This document shows, in pieces, positions 41,663-53,294 of a stretch of 64,000 bases of DNA. The stretch comes from Gambelia wislizenii (Eukaryota; Chordata; Lepidosauria; Squamata; Crotaphytidae). The stretch's first letter is position 1; each line of letters starts with the position of its first letter. Location: positions 224,687,501 through 224,751,500 of the forward strand of contig JAUMIR010000004.1 of the NCBI GenBank assembly GCA_030847615.1, read 5' to 3'. A model generated the notes under the pieces. That model was not told where the DNA came from, did not search any database, and saw only the letters and a list, made by a program, of their open reading frames with translations. The translations under genes and the position numbers were made by a program.

Positions 41663-43016
41663 TAGTGCACAGACTATCATCTTTTTTTTTTTTTATGGGC
41701 TAGTGACTTTTAGTGAATACTTTTACTGATACCTACTGAATTTTGCTTATTTGGATGCAACGAGTTTTAGAACTGACACTCATTTGAGAGTATGTGGATC
41801 ATTTGTCCTTTGCCTTTATTAGAGATTACACATGTAAAAAAAATCACTATAAAGTAGGTATACCTGCTCCTCTGTTTTCTTGATGCTTGGTTAGGAGCAT
41901 CTAACCACTTTTTGCAACGTTCTGTTGTAGGTTGTTTGCTCATATTCAGAATTATGCCTAGCAATGTCATATTCAGCGCCTGACTCCATGTGTGCTGACT
42001 TGGTGAAAAGTTCTGCTCTGATAGTTTTGAACCACATTAAACTAGAAATTAGCTTTTTTTCCTCCTCTTTCTCATCTTCCAATTAATTATGCCAATACTA
42101 ATCATCCTCCTGAGCCCATGAGAGAGAGGCATTACTGAGCACAGCTTGTTATTTCTTTATTGGCCCTGAATCCAATGGAAGAATCAAAGATGATAGCTCC
42201 CGACACAGAGTATAAATCCTTTACTCCACCAAAGAGGAGGTTCCCCTGGTAACAAGGAAAACAATATTTACTTTATGCTGATTGCATCCTGGACTGCTGA
42301 TCAGAGACTGGGGAACTAAGAAATCCCCATCATGTGGATAATATTTCCATCAATTAGCTAACCCTTATTAGACATTAAAGCCTTTATGCAAGTCAGGCTA
42401 GCTATCACTGTTTAAATTTGAGCTCCATCTTGTGGATATATTTAAAATTGTAATCTGTACCATATGACAAGGAAGATGCTGCAAATAAGCTTTAGACTCA
42501 CATGGAAACCCTGTTCTCTCTTTGGATTCCATGCCTAAAGCAAACCAATGGAGAAAGAAAGAGATAGTGACCATGATGTGAACTGAACATCTAGTAGGGA
42601 TGTTTAAGTATGTGTAATGATTTCATTTGAAAGGGAACTGACCCAGATTACAGTTCCTGGACTGGATTAGAACACAATTATCCTTTGAATTTTGCATTTC
42701 TCCAAATTTTATAATATGGTTCTCAGCTCAGAAATATAACAAAAATATGCCAAAATGTGTATTAAAACACACATTTCAAAATGAAATGCATATAAAAATG
42801 CATGGAAAAGTGAATATTATATGAAAAAGTTGGATTGACAATAATGTATTTCATGCATTTTTAAAAGGCAAAAATGGTATGCCACAAACTTATAAATGAA
42901 CACATTTGAAACTGACATGGACCAGAAATACATGGATCCATCCATATGGCATTTCTACACATGACCAGCTGCTTGCATGCAGGGTCTTCCATGTGATAGG
43001 GAACACGGCATGATCA
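41663..43016. other. Unannotated AT-rich DNA
   Basis: A T-run lies at 41682-41694. No gene or recognisable repeat. Confidence 0.4.
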
Positions 43017-43613
43017 TAGAATCATAGAATTGTAAAGTTGGAAGAGACCACGAGGGCCATCCAGTCCAACTCCCTGCCATGCAGGAAATCTTGATCAAAG
43101 CATCCCCGACAGATGGCAATTCAGCCTCTGTTTAAAGACCTCCAAGGAAGGAGACCCCACCACGCTCCGAGGGAGTGCGTTCCACTGCTGAACAGCTCTG
43201 ACTGTCAAAAAGTTCCATCTAATGTTGAGGTGGAATCTCTATTCCTGGAGCTTGCATCCATTGCTCCGTGTTCCAGTCTCTGGAGCAGCAGAAAACAAGC
43301 CTGCTCCATCCTCAGCGTGACACCCCTTCAAATACTTAAACAGGGCTATCATATCGCCTCTTAACCGTCTTTTTTCCAGGCTAAACATACCCAGCTCCCT
43401 GAGTCTCTCCTCATAAGGCATGGTTTCCAGACCTTTCACCATTTTAGTTGCCCTTCTGTGGACATGCTCCAATTTGTCAATATCCTTTTTGAATTGCGGT
43501 GCCCAGAACTGGACATAGTATTCTAGGTGAGGTCTGACTAAGGCAGAATAGAGCGGCACTATTACTTCCCTTGATCTAGATACTATACTTCTATTGATAC
43601 AGCCCAAAAAAGG
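43017..43613 (-). pseudogene. CR1 LINE fragment, 5'-truncated
   Basis: The minus strand carries a 137-codon open frame (43652-43239) whose CR1 part covers [19 protein letters not shown], then the frame to the LQE region. It continues, shifted, to the 3' end at 43017. It matches 32720-33300 closely. The first ~13 codons of the frame lie outside the element. No catalytic residues are included. Confidence 0.88.
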
Positions 43614-44893
43614 CAAAGTAAGGATGCACAGATCAAATGTAATCTTCCCCATGTGTGTTTTAGCAGCTCAGGTGCTCTTTTCCATTTGATCATCTCTAGA
43701 GTGCTCTTTCCAGGTTGTTGTTTTTTCACACTAGCAGATTTTGAATGCAAAATAATTCACAAAATAATTTGTATTTTTTATGAGACACAGTACTAGAAAG
43801 CCATCAATATGTCCTTGTATACACAAAAATGTGCTTCTCCCATCTCCTTTTTTCTTTGTATCTTATTTCCATCATCATCCATTAAAGTAACACAATGGCC
43901 AAGATCCTGCATTGAGAGGTGGGGAATAAAGTTCTACCCAGGTGAAACAATGTCCCATCTCCCCTCACTTAAAACCTACCCTTTTCATACTTCCTCCCCA
44001 ACTCATCCATTCACTAGCCAATGGCGAGTGAGGGCTGGCAGAGCATCCAACTCAGTGTCTGCAACCGAATGCACAACAATGTTATCCTTTGCAACCTACA
44101 GGGGACCCCTGGGAAGATGCCTTTCCATTGTGTATCCATTATGGAAAAGGGTTTTTAAAAGGGGGGGGGGTCATTGCGTGAAGGAGGTAGTGAATATCTC
44201 TCTGTGCAATTTTACCATCGTGTAATTTTTTTAAAGATATACATAGTCATAAATGGGACCTACAACTGTGTATGTCACTAACAGGATGCTAGCCAATATT
44301 TGCCATAGGCATGTATGTAAATATCTCCTTAAATTAAGTGGGCCAGGAATCCTCCCTCAATCCTCCTGACCACATGCTCTTCTGAGACAAGGCAGCTCAG
44401 CATCATGATTATGTCACCCCTTTGGAAATGGGTAAGAGCAGATTCTGTGGCAGATTTCACCAACATCCTTCATGAAAGTACTTCCTTAGCATCTTCTTCA
44501 GCATGCACAGAAAACCTGGGCTAGGGTTTCCATCCCCCTCTTTCTCCATGCATTCACCCCATGCATGTAATAGAAGGCATGAACAAGGCTGCTCCTATTT
44601 TTCAGGCCTTGCACACAAAAAATTACTAAATATAAAATGAATGTTACACTTTTTTAAAAAAGCATTATAAAGACAAAATGATTGTGTTAAAAGTCAGCAT
44701 TAACTTGGGAGAGTCAAGTGTGCTTTAAAACAAAGAGCAGAAAGATTTTTTTTAAAAAAATTTGCATCTTGTGCCTCAGTATGGAGTAATTTTTTTACCC
44801 CAATGAGAGGTCTGTTGTATTTGAGGCATAAGAATGCCCCATGTCAACTGGATGGTTTGTGGTTTTCGAATCAATTGTATTCTACGGTACTCA
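43614..44893. other. Unannotated DNA
   Basis: A G-run lies at 44161-44170. No gene or recognisable repeat. Confidence 0.4.
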
Positions 44894-45294
44894 AATTAGG
44901 GATGTGAATCTTCATAAATTTCGTACACATACTTTTGGGGGGTGGTATCTTGTGCTTTTTTCTCCCCACTGTGGGAAAGTCCTTGAAAACTGTCAATTTT
45001 TTGAGGATGAATAGCGGTTAATAACTTTTGTGCATGAGAAAATCCACATGGTTTTTTTGTGCAGAAAAGTCTGCACAGGAGTTTTGTTTGCTGCACAGGA
45101 AAAAAAAACATGTTTTCTGCACAGAAAATGATAATTTCTACACGGAAAATGATATTTCTACACAGAAAAATGCCATTTTCTACACAAAATGGCCTGGGTT
45201 TTCTCACATAGAAAATCCCAAACTATGAAGATTCTCATTGTGGGAGAACTCTCTTCCCTTTATCATCCATAGATAGAAAATTTCCATCCCTAAT
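44894..45294. mobile_element. Miniature transposon with internal TTTTCT-type repeats
   Basis: The ends attagggatgtgaa and, inverted, attagggatggaa bracket about 400 bp. Inside lie several imperfect copies of a ~20-bp unit of the form 'ttttctacacagaaaatg' between 45055 and 45215. The units are themselves near-palindromic. No coding potential. Confidence 0.6.
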
Positions 45295-46824
45295 CTAAAC
45301 ACCCAGAGCCAAGAAAGCACATTGTTCACATGAGGTGGGATATTTGTTTGAGTAGTTGAGCAAAACAAAATCGTAACCAACACAATTTCCATTTCTCAAA
45401 AGTATAACTATTTTTCTTCAGGTTTTTTTTTTAAAGCTGTAATTGATAAGTGGCTGAAACCTGAGGATGCTTTTTACAGGTAACTGCATCATAAAATGTC
45501 TGCCATATAGGTCTAGTTCTAGGTGAATTCTGCAACAAAATGGGATTCTGAAGGATTAAAATGACCTGTCTGGCTGGATGAATGTTAAGCAGAGATTATG
45601 TTCACTATGTGACCAAAATAATTATTATAAACTTCCTTTGTTGTTGGTAATTGTCCCTCCTTCCCTTGCCCCTGCAATAGGGAATGTTTTCAAAAACTTG
45701 AATGCCAGTCTGGACACAGAGGTACATAAGCTTTGTGGTAAGCCTGTAATAGGAATGCACTCATCACATTTGCAACAAGAAACACAGATCTGGCTTTTTA
45801 GACAGGCTCATGGGAGCCCTTGCTTTGCACATGGTCAATTGACCAGCCATTACATCAACAGCACAGCAGCTTCCCATCCTTCTCAGAGCACTGACTGATG
45901 GCCTTTGGTGCCACCCCTTCAAGCCAATTTCAAGCCCTAAGGAATACTTTAATCAGATAACTGGGACTGGTCTTTGACAGTAAATCCAAAACAAAGTGGA
46001 CAGTCTGGCAATCACTGCTCATCAACCCCAATCTGTCTTTGTAGATTTTTATTCTGGAGCCAAGCACACAGGAGGGAAGGAAGGAGAAAGCAGGGCTTAC
46101 CCCTTACACAGAAGCTGGAAACGTTACTCCTTTTTTGGACTACAACTTCCAATCACACATAGCCACCATGGGCAGTAGCTGTGCTGTCTGGGAAATTCTG
46201 GGAGATGTGGTCCAAAAATATCATTTCTAAGCTAGGCCCTTATATGAGAAAAAGTAGGCACCTGCTCCTGTATTTTGGTTTCTGGCAAATTCTCTCTCAC
46301 CCTCTCCCCATCTTAAGTTTTGCACTTCCAAATTTTCAGAATTTACCAATTTAAATGTGCTTCATTTCAAACAATGGGGTGTTTTGTTTTTGTTTTAAAA
46401 AATAAGAGGTTCTGTACAGGCTTTTGTCCACATTTTTTCCAAGTACATCAGTATATGAATTTTATATGCATTTTTGTCCAATATACATTTTTTCAAGCAA
46501 TTTTCTCAATATAATTCATTTTTAATTTTATTTTTTACAAATATATGAGCATTTGCATGCCTGAATTTTTGTGTGCCAAATCTGAAGAGCCTCAAGGGAA
46601 GTTGCTTTATTTCCGTCCCTTCCTCCAAGAGACTCAGGTAACATAAAAGCATTGTTTTAACCTATGTAAAACAGGGTCATCTCACCCCATAATTAGTGAT
46701 ACTGTTAGGTCAGACTTTTATCTATGAACCTACAGAAGGCAGCCCATTGAACTGCAAGGCTGAATGGGAAACATAACTTGGACTTCCCAATTCTCTGTGT
46801 AACTATCTCCACCATGTGGAATTA
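45295..46824. other. Unannotated DNA with a palindromic-element relic
   Basis: The stretch 46130-46220 ('ttttggactacaacttcc' to 'gggagatgtggtccaaaaat') is an imperfect inverted pair, probably another family H relative. No gene is recognised. Confidence 0.45.
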
Positions 46825-47054
46825 CAGTTGTCCCTCCATCTCCACGGATTTGGTATCGCAGATTTACGTATTAATGGCTTGAAAATATTCTTTAAAAAAT
46901 AATAATCTATAAAGCAAACCTTGATTTTGCCATCTTATATAAGGGACACCATTTTGCTATGCCATTGCATATTAATGGGACTTGAGTATTCATGGATTTT
47001 TGTATCCACAGGGGGTCCTGGAACCAAATCCCAGCGAATATGAAGAGACAACTG
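46825..47054 (-). mobile_element. Mariner/Tigger-like miniature transposon, family T1 copy 1
   Basis: The ends cagttgtccctccatctcc and, inverted, cagttgtctcttcatattc are inserted at TA (46823-46824 and 47055-47056). On the minus strand it shares 'ggttccaggacccc', 'tggatac.aaaatccatg' and 'attttcaagcc' with 62986-63216. No transposase. Confidence 0.78.
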
Positions 47055-47056
47055 TA

Positions 47057-47774
47057 TTACATTTACATTGGGTGGGCACTAAGTGCAGGGTCTCTCCACC
47101 ATTCACTAAACACCTACGTGTTTGCCCAGGCAATTTCCTGATGATTTACTTGAAGATTAGTATTCTCATTTACCTTCGGTAAACTCTCATTTACCTCCAG
47201 TTTTTTATTAATTTTTTTATAGAGTCCATGGGTTTTGTTTTATTATTTTAATAGTTTTAGCTACTGGTTTTACTACATGTTGTTATTGAGAAAGGCTTTG
47301 AGGTTTTTTTAAAAAAAACTTAAAAGCAGTATTCAAATTATTTCTTTTTTTTTTTAAGTTACAGTACATTATTCATGATACACTGAAAATGTATCTTGCT
47401 CTCTTCATTTTTGCCTTGAAGTTGTAATACGTTCATAAAGCACAAGAGGGCAATGAAACTTTAAGATGTACATATGTAATGTAATAAAATATTAGTCCCT
47501 TGTGCAGCTTTCTTTACCTGGACTAAGGCTGTTGCATAGCCAGTTTAGAGGATATTGTTGCCATTTGTTAAAAGACACTTAGCCATTTTTGCAAGATGAG
47601 CATTTCTTCTTAGAAGAAAGACTAACATTTCTTGTTGGAAGTGTTCAGAAGTGTTAGGAGTTTGCAAAACACAAGACCTCAGCATTTCATTTTAAAAGAA
47701 ATATGCACAGGGAGTATTCTTTATTCAAGCTGGGAGCCATGTAACATTATTTCTAGCAGTACTGAAAAAGACAA
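47057..47774. other. Unannotated AT-rich DNA
   Basis: I see no gene or recognisable repeat. Confidence 0.4.
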
Positions 47775-47945
47775 TAATGCTGGGTAAAGTGCCAGGCTGT
47801 GGGAGAAGAGGACGACCACATTACAAATAAATTAATTCAGTCAAGTAGCTGCAGCCCTGAGCCTGCAAGACCTGAACAGGGCTGTGGGTGATCTGGGCTC
47901 TTGGAGGTCTCTCGTTCATAGGGATGCTGACTTGACAGCAAATAA
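47775..47945 (+). pseudogene. Degenerate LINE C-terminal fragment
   Basis: 'atgctgggtaaagtgccaggctgtgggagaagaggacgaccac' (described: an M-L-G-K-V...R-R-G-R-P pattern) with 'gtgatctgggctcttggaggtctctcg' corresponds to the 'LGK..G.RRRGRPR..W.D...A.R.L' end of a LINE polyprotein. Several stops are present. Clade uncertain. Confidence 0.4.
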
Positions 47946-48369
47946 TGACATTGTTCATTCCAGAATACCTCAGTTGTTTTCACTTCCCTGCAATGCAACA
48001 TGAAATCTGTGGCTTCTTCCCTTTTTATCCCCAGATTGACACAGCCAACAAGAGTCATGTGACACAAATACTGTAAATGCCTTTTCCCTCTTCATCAGAT
48101 TGTCTGCTGGGTCAAATTCAAGATAGATCAGTCTGGTCAAAAGATACATGGAGGCTATTCGATAACACAAAAACTCAAGTTAGTTGCAAGCCTTTCAGTT
48201 CATCAGATTGCTGTATATCAGATAGCCCCCCCAATACAAATTCTGAAACACACAAATCTGTTCATTGATGTGATAGTCTTCTTGACTGGACCACCAAATA
48301 ATCTCTGAATGTCAATACAAAGGAAAAAATCTTGTGGAAATAACATTACCCGGGGTTTGTTAGGAGCAA
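47946..48369. other. Unannotated DNA
   Basis: I see no gene or recognisable repeat. Confidence 0.4.
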
Positions 48370-48600
48370 ATACAATGGGGGATATGTTCCTGGACTTACT
48401 ATGTATAAGTGAAACCATGGATAATAGCAAACACTATTAAAGTAAAGGTACAAACATGCCATACAGTTGCATTGGAGGACCTAGAAATGCCTAGAGAGGA
48501 TGCCACTAGGTATTTTTCAGTGCAGCTCTATGGTATGTGTCCCCTATTTTGTGTCCCTTGGATAACTGAAACCACAGATATGGGGGGTGACCTATACACC
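48370..48600 (+). mobile_element. Mariner/Tigger-like miniature transposon, family T2 copy 2, degenerate
   Basis: It shares 'catggataatagcaa', 'ttgcattggaggacctagaaa' and 'ctctatggtatgtgt...tttgtgtccc...ggataa' with the reverse complement of 20359-20595. The ends are eroded. Confidence 0.55.
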
Positions 48601-49339
48601 CCAATGTGACATCCCAAACTTTCCTCAGGATTCCCTTGATAGGGCTATTCCAAAACATTTTGCTGTCTGAGATGAAGGACAAGATGGTGGCCCCTCCCCA
48701 AACCACATACAAAACCAACTGAACTGGCAGTTTAATCCCTGAAGAATCTGTTTGGATTTATGTGAGGACAACCAATGAATCCTGGTTCAGCATCAGCAGA
48801 TCTGCCATTCAGCTTGGAGTAGCTGTGGGAAGAGCAGTGGTCAAATCCAAAGCAGATTCATCACCCCTATATCCATCCGCAATGGTGCACCATCCTAATA
48901 GGCCCTATACAGTTAGGGAATGTGTGGCTCTACAGATGTTATTTGGTGGCATCTCCTATGAGCCCTAGCCAACACAGCACATTGTGAGAGCCACATATTC
49001 CACATTCCTATATTAGACATTACTCGGGTTGAAGAAGACAAGGCCACTATATTCTAAAACTATTCTATATCTGCTTAAAGAATGGCATGGTAGTTATTAC
49101 ATTGCCCCCCCCACCTCTGTATGTGTATGATATCTAATCAAAAAGTTAGAAATCAAAGGGTTAGACCTTTTAGAGCATCTAGCGGAATTTTGTGCCAGTA
49201 CCTAGAGTTGAATTTTCATCTTAAATATAGCATAAGTGAGAAGGCCAATATATCTATTTCATTCTGTAACAATATTTTAGATGAGCTAATAATGAATTTC
49301 CTCCAGTTATAAAGTATTTTTCTTTCCCTTTTACTGGAT
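48601..49339. other. Unannotated DNA with a hAT-type fragment
   Basis: A piece at 48645-48720 ('ccaaaacattttgctgtctgagatgaaggacaagatgg') matches 34764-34850 and one arm of 49691-50000. Confidence 0.45.
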
Positions 49340-49435
49340 GTGGGTGGGTGCCTGTTGACTTATGGCAAACACATGAATTTCATAGGGTTTTCTTAAGCAA
49401 GAAATACTCAGAGGTGATTTTGGCAGTTCCTTCCT
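49340..49435 (-). repeat. 5S-type SINE tail
   Basis: The plus strand shows 'gttgacttatggcaaacacatgaatttcatagggttttcttaagcaagaaatactcagagg', the reverse complement of the tail at 61790-61870. Confidence 0.6.
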
Positions 49436-49690
49436 CTTTAGGCACTTTCCATTGGATAGGATTACTAACCATAGTAATCTGGTAACAACAACAAAAAAAC
49501 ACACTCACACCACCATCAGTAAGTATGACAAGACTGCAGTTCACAAGAAGCAAGAAAAGTTAACTCAGAGCTAATTTATGGTCTGGACACTACACAGCTG
49601 TAGATGAGTACTTTTTTTCACTGAAGCCAGTGAGCACTGACTTGATCCATGCCCTGGGTAAGTGAGTCATGATTAGTAAATTATTTTAAT

Positions 49691-50000
49691 CAGTGCTGGC
49701 CCTACAATTAGACAGAATGAGGCAGCTGCCTGGCAAAAGTTTCTGGGCATTGCACATAGGCAGCAAAGTTATTTAATTTCTTATTATATTTTTATATAAT
49801 AATGTAAAGGTGTATATTATATAAATAATATAAAGGTACAAGAAGAGGTGCTTGTGTGATTTCTGCTTCATGTGCCTCAACATTTTGACTGGCTTTGGTT
49901 AATGCACACCTTGACTTGAATGAGTGCAGGTGCCATTTGCTGCTGTGGGGTGCCATTTGTTGCTGTGCCTCAGGCAGCAAAATGTTTGAGGCCTGCCCTG
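49691..50000. mobile_element. hAT-type miniature transposon
   Basis: The ends are cagtgctggccc and, inverted, cagggcaggcctc. The flanks attttaat and acttcaat agree at 6 of 8 bases, fitting a decayed 8-bp duplication. Inside, 'aatgaggcagctgcctggcaaaag' faces 'gcctcaggcagcaaaatg'. Confidence 0.6.
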
Positions 50001-50768
50001 ACTTCAATATTGTATATAGGTTGTTACGATAGCATAGTATGGATGCCAACCTTCCAGTCAAGAGGGAGGTTTTCCCCTCAACAGAATTACTTCCTTATTT
50101 CCTTGGATATTTTCTGGCTAACTCTCCGGTGAGGTGATAAAAGTATGTCTGGGCAGTACCACTTCAGATTACAATGAAGGGGTACTCATCTAACACTGCA
50201 TGTTTATGGAAGAGCAGGCCTCATAGAGAAGGGTTGTTGGCTAGCTTTCTCCCTGACATATGACTTTCCTCTGTGTTGGAATGTTAAGCTATTTCAACCC
50301 TGCCTATAACATGAACTGGAAGCTTCCCCTTCTACATAGGTCCCTTCCTATCTTTCCTTTTTTCCCCATCAGGGAACCCATATTCCTGGCTTTTTAATCT
50401 TAAAAACAAGAAAGCACATTTCACTGCCACTATGGAAAGCAGCAGAACTTTTGGTGGCCTCTGAGGAGTTTTCCTGCTTTTAAAGCTTTTTGTCCCATTG
50501 CCATATGCTGCAATCCTGTCAGAGCACTATGCTGGCATAAAATAAAGTGGTTGTATTTTCTTGGGGGTTGCATAAGGGTGGTCCCTCGTGCAGCCATTCC
50601 TTCTGTAAGCATGCACACAGACCTCTCTTTCACTTTTGGTTTGGCAAGTGGGGAGCTAATCAACCACTGTGCAAAAGCAATAGTGCCCACTATGCAATTA
50701 GTCTGTACAAGTGTGAGGTCCAGCTTGATTATATTGGTGTACATTTATGCTGTGCTAGAAATGTATCC
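50001..50768. other. Unannotated DNA
   Basis: Several frames of about 100 codons overlap at 50430-50859, on both strands. None shows a domain, so I treat them as chance. Confidence 0.4.
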
Positions 50769-50930
50769 CTACTCAGCCATGGAAACCCACAGGGTGACCT
50801 TGTGCATATTACACTCTCTCATCTTAGGAGAAAGGCAATGGCAAACCTCTTCTGAATAAATCTTGCCCAGAAAACTTCATGATAAAGTCACCACAAGTCA
50901 GAGTCAACTTGAAGGCACATAACAACAACA
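50769..50930 (+). repeat. tRNA-derived SINE, 5'-truncated
   Basis: It begins inside the body (actcagccatggaaacccacagggtgacc) and runs to the 'gtcagagtcaacttgaaggcacataacaacaac' tail. The promoter part is absent. Confidence 0.8.
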
Positions 50931-51186
50931 AAAGCATATAGGATTTTGGCCAAAGCCAGCAGAAGGAGAGATCTCATTATAGCACATCCCAGTCGCCTTA
51001 TTGGTTTCCCCACACTGTGGCAGGGCCACAGTGCTCTGTGGGGAAATCAACATCATGGCAGGAAGCTACTAATAAAATGAAAGCTTTGCTCCTCTGACTA
51101 TTGTTCATTGTGGAGAGAGCAAAGAGTTTGTTTTAAAAGTGAACAAAAGTTAGTTTCTGGGATCTAGCATGGCCACTTATGCATTT

Positions 51187-51645
51187 GCTGTTGTTGTGCA
51201 TTCTAGTGATTTCCAACTTGTGGCACCCCTAAGGAGAACCTATCATGGGGTTCTCTTGACAAGATCTGTTCAGAGGAAGTTTGCCTTTGCCTTCTTCTGA
51301 GGCTGGGAGAGTCTGACTTGGCCAAGGTCATCCATTATGTTTCCATGGCTGAGCAGGAATTTGATCTCCTAGAGACCTAGGGCCTGTCTACACTGCAGAA
51401 ATACAGCAGTTTGACAGCACTTTATCCACTATAGTTCTAGCCTATGGAATCTGGTATTTGTAGTTTGTTGAGACACCAGAGTTCTCTGATAGAAAAGACT
51501 AAATACCTCACAAAACTACAGATACCAGGATTCCATAGGATAGAACTATTGTGAATAAAGTGGTGTCAAACTGCTATATTTCAGCACTGTAGACAGGCCC
51601 CTTGTCCAACACTCAAACCACTGTACCATTCTTGCTCTCTCACTG
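51187..51645 (-). repeat. tRNA-derived SINE interrupted by a palindromic element
   Basis: The minus-strand SINE tail starts near 51187 (gttgttgtgcattctagtg). The body reaches 'ttgatctcctagagac' at about 51378, and the head resumes at 51601 with 'tgtccaacactcaaaccactgtacc'. The inserted element is 51381-51600. Confidence 0.8.
51381..51600. mobile_element. Palindromic miniature transposon nested in a SINE
   Basis: The ends gggcctgtctacactgcag and, inverted, ggggcctgtctacagtgctg lead into arms sharing 'aatacagcagtttgacaccactttat'-like sequence, with 'tggaatctggtatttgtagtttgttg' facing its inverse. The whole element is one long imperfect hairpin. Confidence 0.78.
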
Positions 51646-51709
51646 ATGCATTATGGGGGGCGGGGAGGAAATGCATAACCAAAAACAAACAGCTTTGCAT
51701 ATGCTAATG

Positions 51710-52244
51710 TGTCACAGTAGCACACTGGTACCTCTGAGCATACCAAGAGGACCAGGCAGCAAAAATTATTGTAGCAAGAGTTGCAATCATCAGGCAGAAG
51801 AAATGAGCACACAGACACAGGCTTATGTCTAAACTACTTTCCTTTACTAGAGCATGTTGAAGCAATATTTACAATGAGTCTTAGCATACAGACTGCATAA
51901 CACAGCAGAATGTACAGTACAATCCTGTACTATACAGTCCAGACTGAATGTGCACAGTCTAAGGGCAAAATCCAAGTATTAAGGCAGTGTGTGGGAACAT
52001 CTAGTTATACAGATACAGTACAGTCATGGGTTATACAGTTCATGTTTCTCATACACATGGGCTACACAACATTTCCCCATACAGATAAGGGTTAATTCCT
52101 CACCCTTCTGTTCCCACGGCTGCCTCTCAGACTTAATCTAGATAAGCTAGCCAGCTGTGTTTAGCCAGCTCACTGCCAGCCCCTGCTGGCTGTAGCACAT
52201 TACAGTATAAATTTCCAGTGATTGCATGTCCCATCACCTTGACA
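51710..52244 (-). mobile_element. Solo LTR 3, 5-bp TSD taatg
   Basis: The 535 bp lie between exact taatg copies (51705-51709 and 52245-52249). Ends are tgtcac and ttgaca, i.e. TGTCA/TGACA. Read on the minus strand it starts TGTCAAGGTGATGGG and ends CTACTGTGACA. No coding sequence. Confidence 0.78.
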
Positions 52245-52326
52245 TAATGCATATGGATAGATGAAGCTTTGGAAATTATTACTATTGTTTAAGTCGAAAA
52301 TATACAACTATGGGGAAAACAGACTA

Positions 52327-52719
52327 CAGTTGTCCCTTCACATTCGCGGGGGTTAGGTTCCCCAGACGCCCGCGAATGTGAAAATTCTGCGAATAATGAC
52401 TGCCCTCCCCTTCCCCCGCCAAAGCGACCATGGGGCCTCCGGAGGCCCCATAGTTGCTTTCCCCAGACTCCCCACTCCCTTCCAAGGCCTTCACGGGGCC
52501 TCCGGAGACCCTCCCGAGGCCCCGTGGATGCCTCCCCAGCCCTCCCCCTCCCTCCGGAGGCCCCGTGGAGGCCTCTCCGGCCCTCCCCCTCCCACCTCGG
52601 GCCTTCACGGAGCCTCCAGGAGGCCCCTTGTTGTGGTTTTGGGAGGGCGGGGGGCCCTCCCAAAACCGCGAATAATCAGAACCGTGAATGCTAAGTTCGC
52701 GAATGTGGAGGGGCAACTG
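52327..52719. mobile_element. Mariner/Tigger-like miniature transposon with GC-rich core
   Basis: The ends cagttgtcccttcacattcgcg and their inverse agree at about 19 of 22 positions and sit between TA dinucleotides (52325-52326 and 52720-52721). The core is extremely G+C-rich, with repeated cctccggaggcccc words and a 20-bp perfect palindrome at 52431-52450. Long frames across it (up to 267 codons on the minus strand) are composition artefacts. Confidence 0.8.
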
Positions 52720-52854
52720 TAGTTGACCTGTGTGCTTGCTCACTCTACTGTCCAGGTGCCAAAAACTGTTAGTGGGCAATTTTAAAGCTCTTCCTGGTTC
52801 TTTATGTTTAAACTGGATTTGGACCAGATAGTCCTTCAAATAAAATACACTTTC

Positions 52855-53289
52855 TGTCATTATCCATTCCTTAAATTGATCTTCTCCTGCCAAAATGGCT
52901 AGAGTGCTCTGTGCTTTCATTTTTGTAATACTGTTTGATTTTCTGCATTCTTTTGAATTGTAACAAGTTGCTGTACTGGGAACAGACAAAGGAAGGTGGT
53001 CTGTGTCTAGAAATTGACTGGATGGCTTTGCACCTGCAGAGGCCTGGGAGAATGAAGTATAGAGCTCACTCTGGGTGAGAAAGGGGAGTGGGGATGATGG
53101 ATGTCCAATGACTATATAGCCCGCCAATTTTATTGATTGTAAATACTTTTTATTTTACTGCTTTACCAATAGCTTTCAGTCAAAACAACAGTTTTGTATA
53201 GTTCACTCTTTAGATTTCTGTAGCAATAAAGCTTATTGATTAACCCTGAAGCTGCTAGTTCCTGAATCTGAAGAAGCTGGTACATGACA
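52855..53289 (+). mobile_element. Solo LTR 4, 5-bp TSD ctttc
   Basis: The 435 bp lie between exact ctttc copies (52850-52854 and 53290-53294), starting tgtcatt and ending catgaca. Plus orientation is supported by a TATA box (ctatatag, about 53112-53119) and an AATAAA signal at 53225-53230, about 110 bp apart. A complete but isolated LTR with its promoter elements readable. Confidence 0.85.
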
Positions 53290-53294
53290 CTTTC

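Noticed and set aside
50430..50859. Overlapping ~100-codon frames on both strands
   Set aside because: No domains, different frames of the same DNA, and one end overlaps a SINE.
52324..53127. 267-codon minus-strand frame
   Set aside because: It spans the GC-rich miniature transposon and part of solo LTR 4. No domain; composition artefact.
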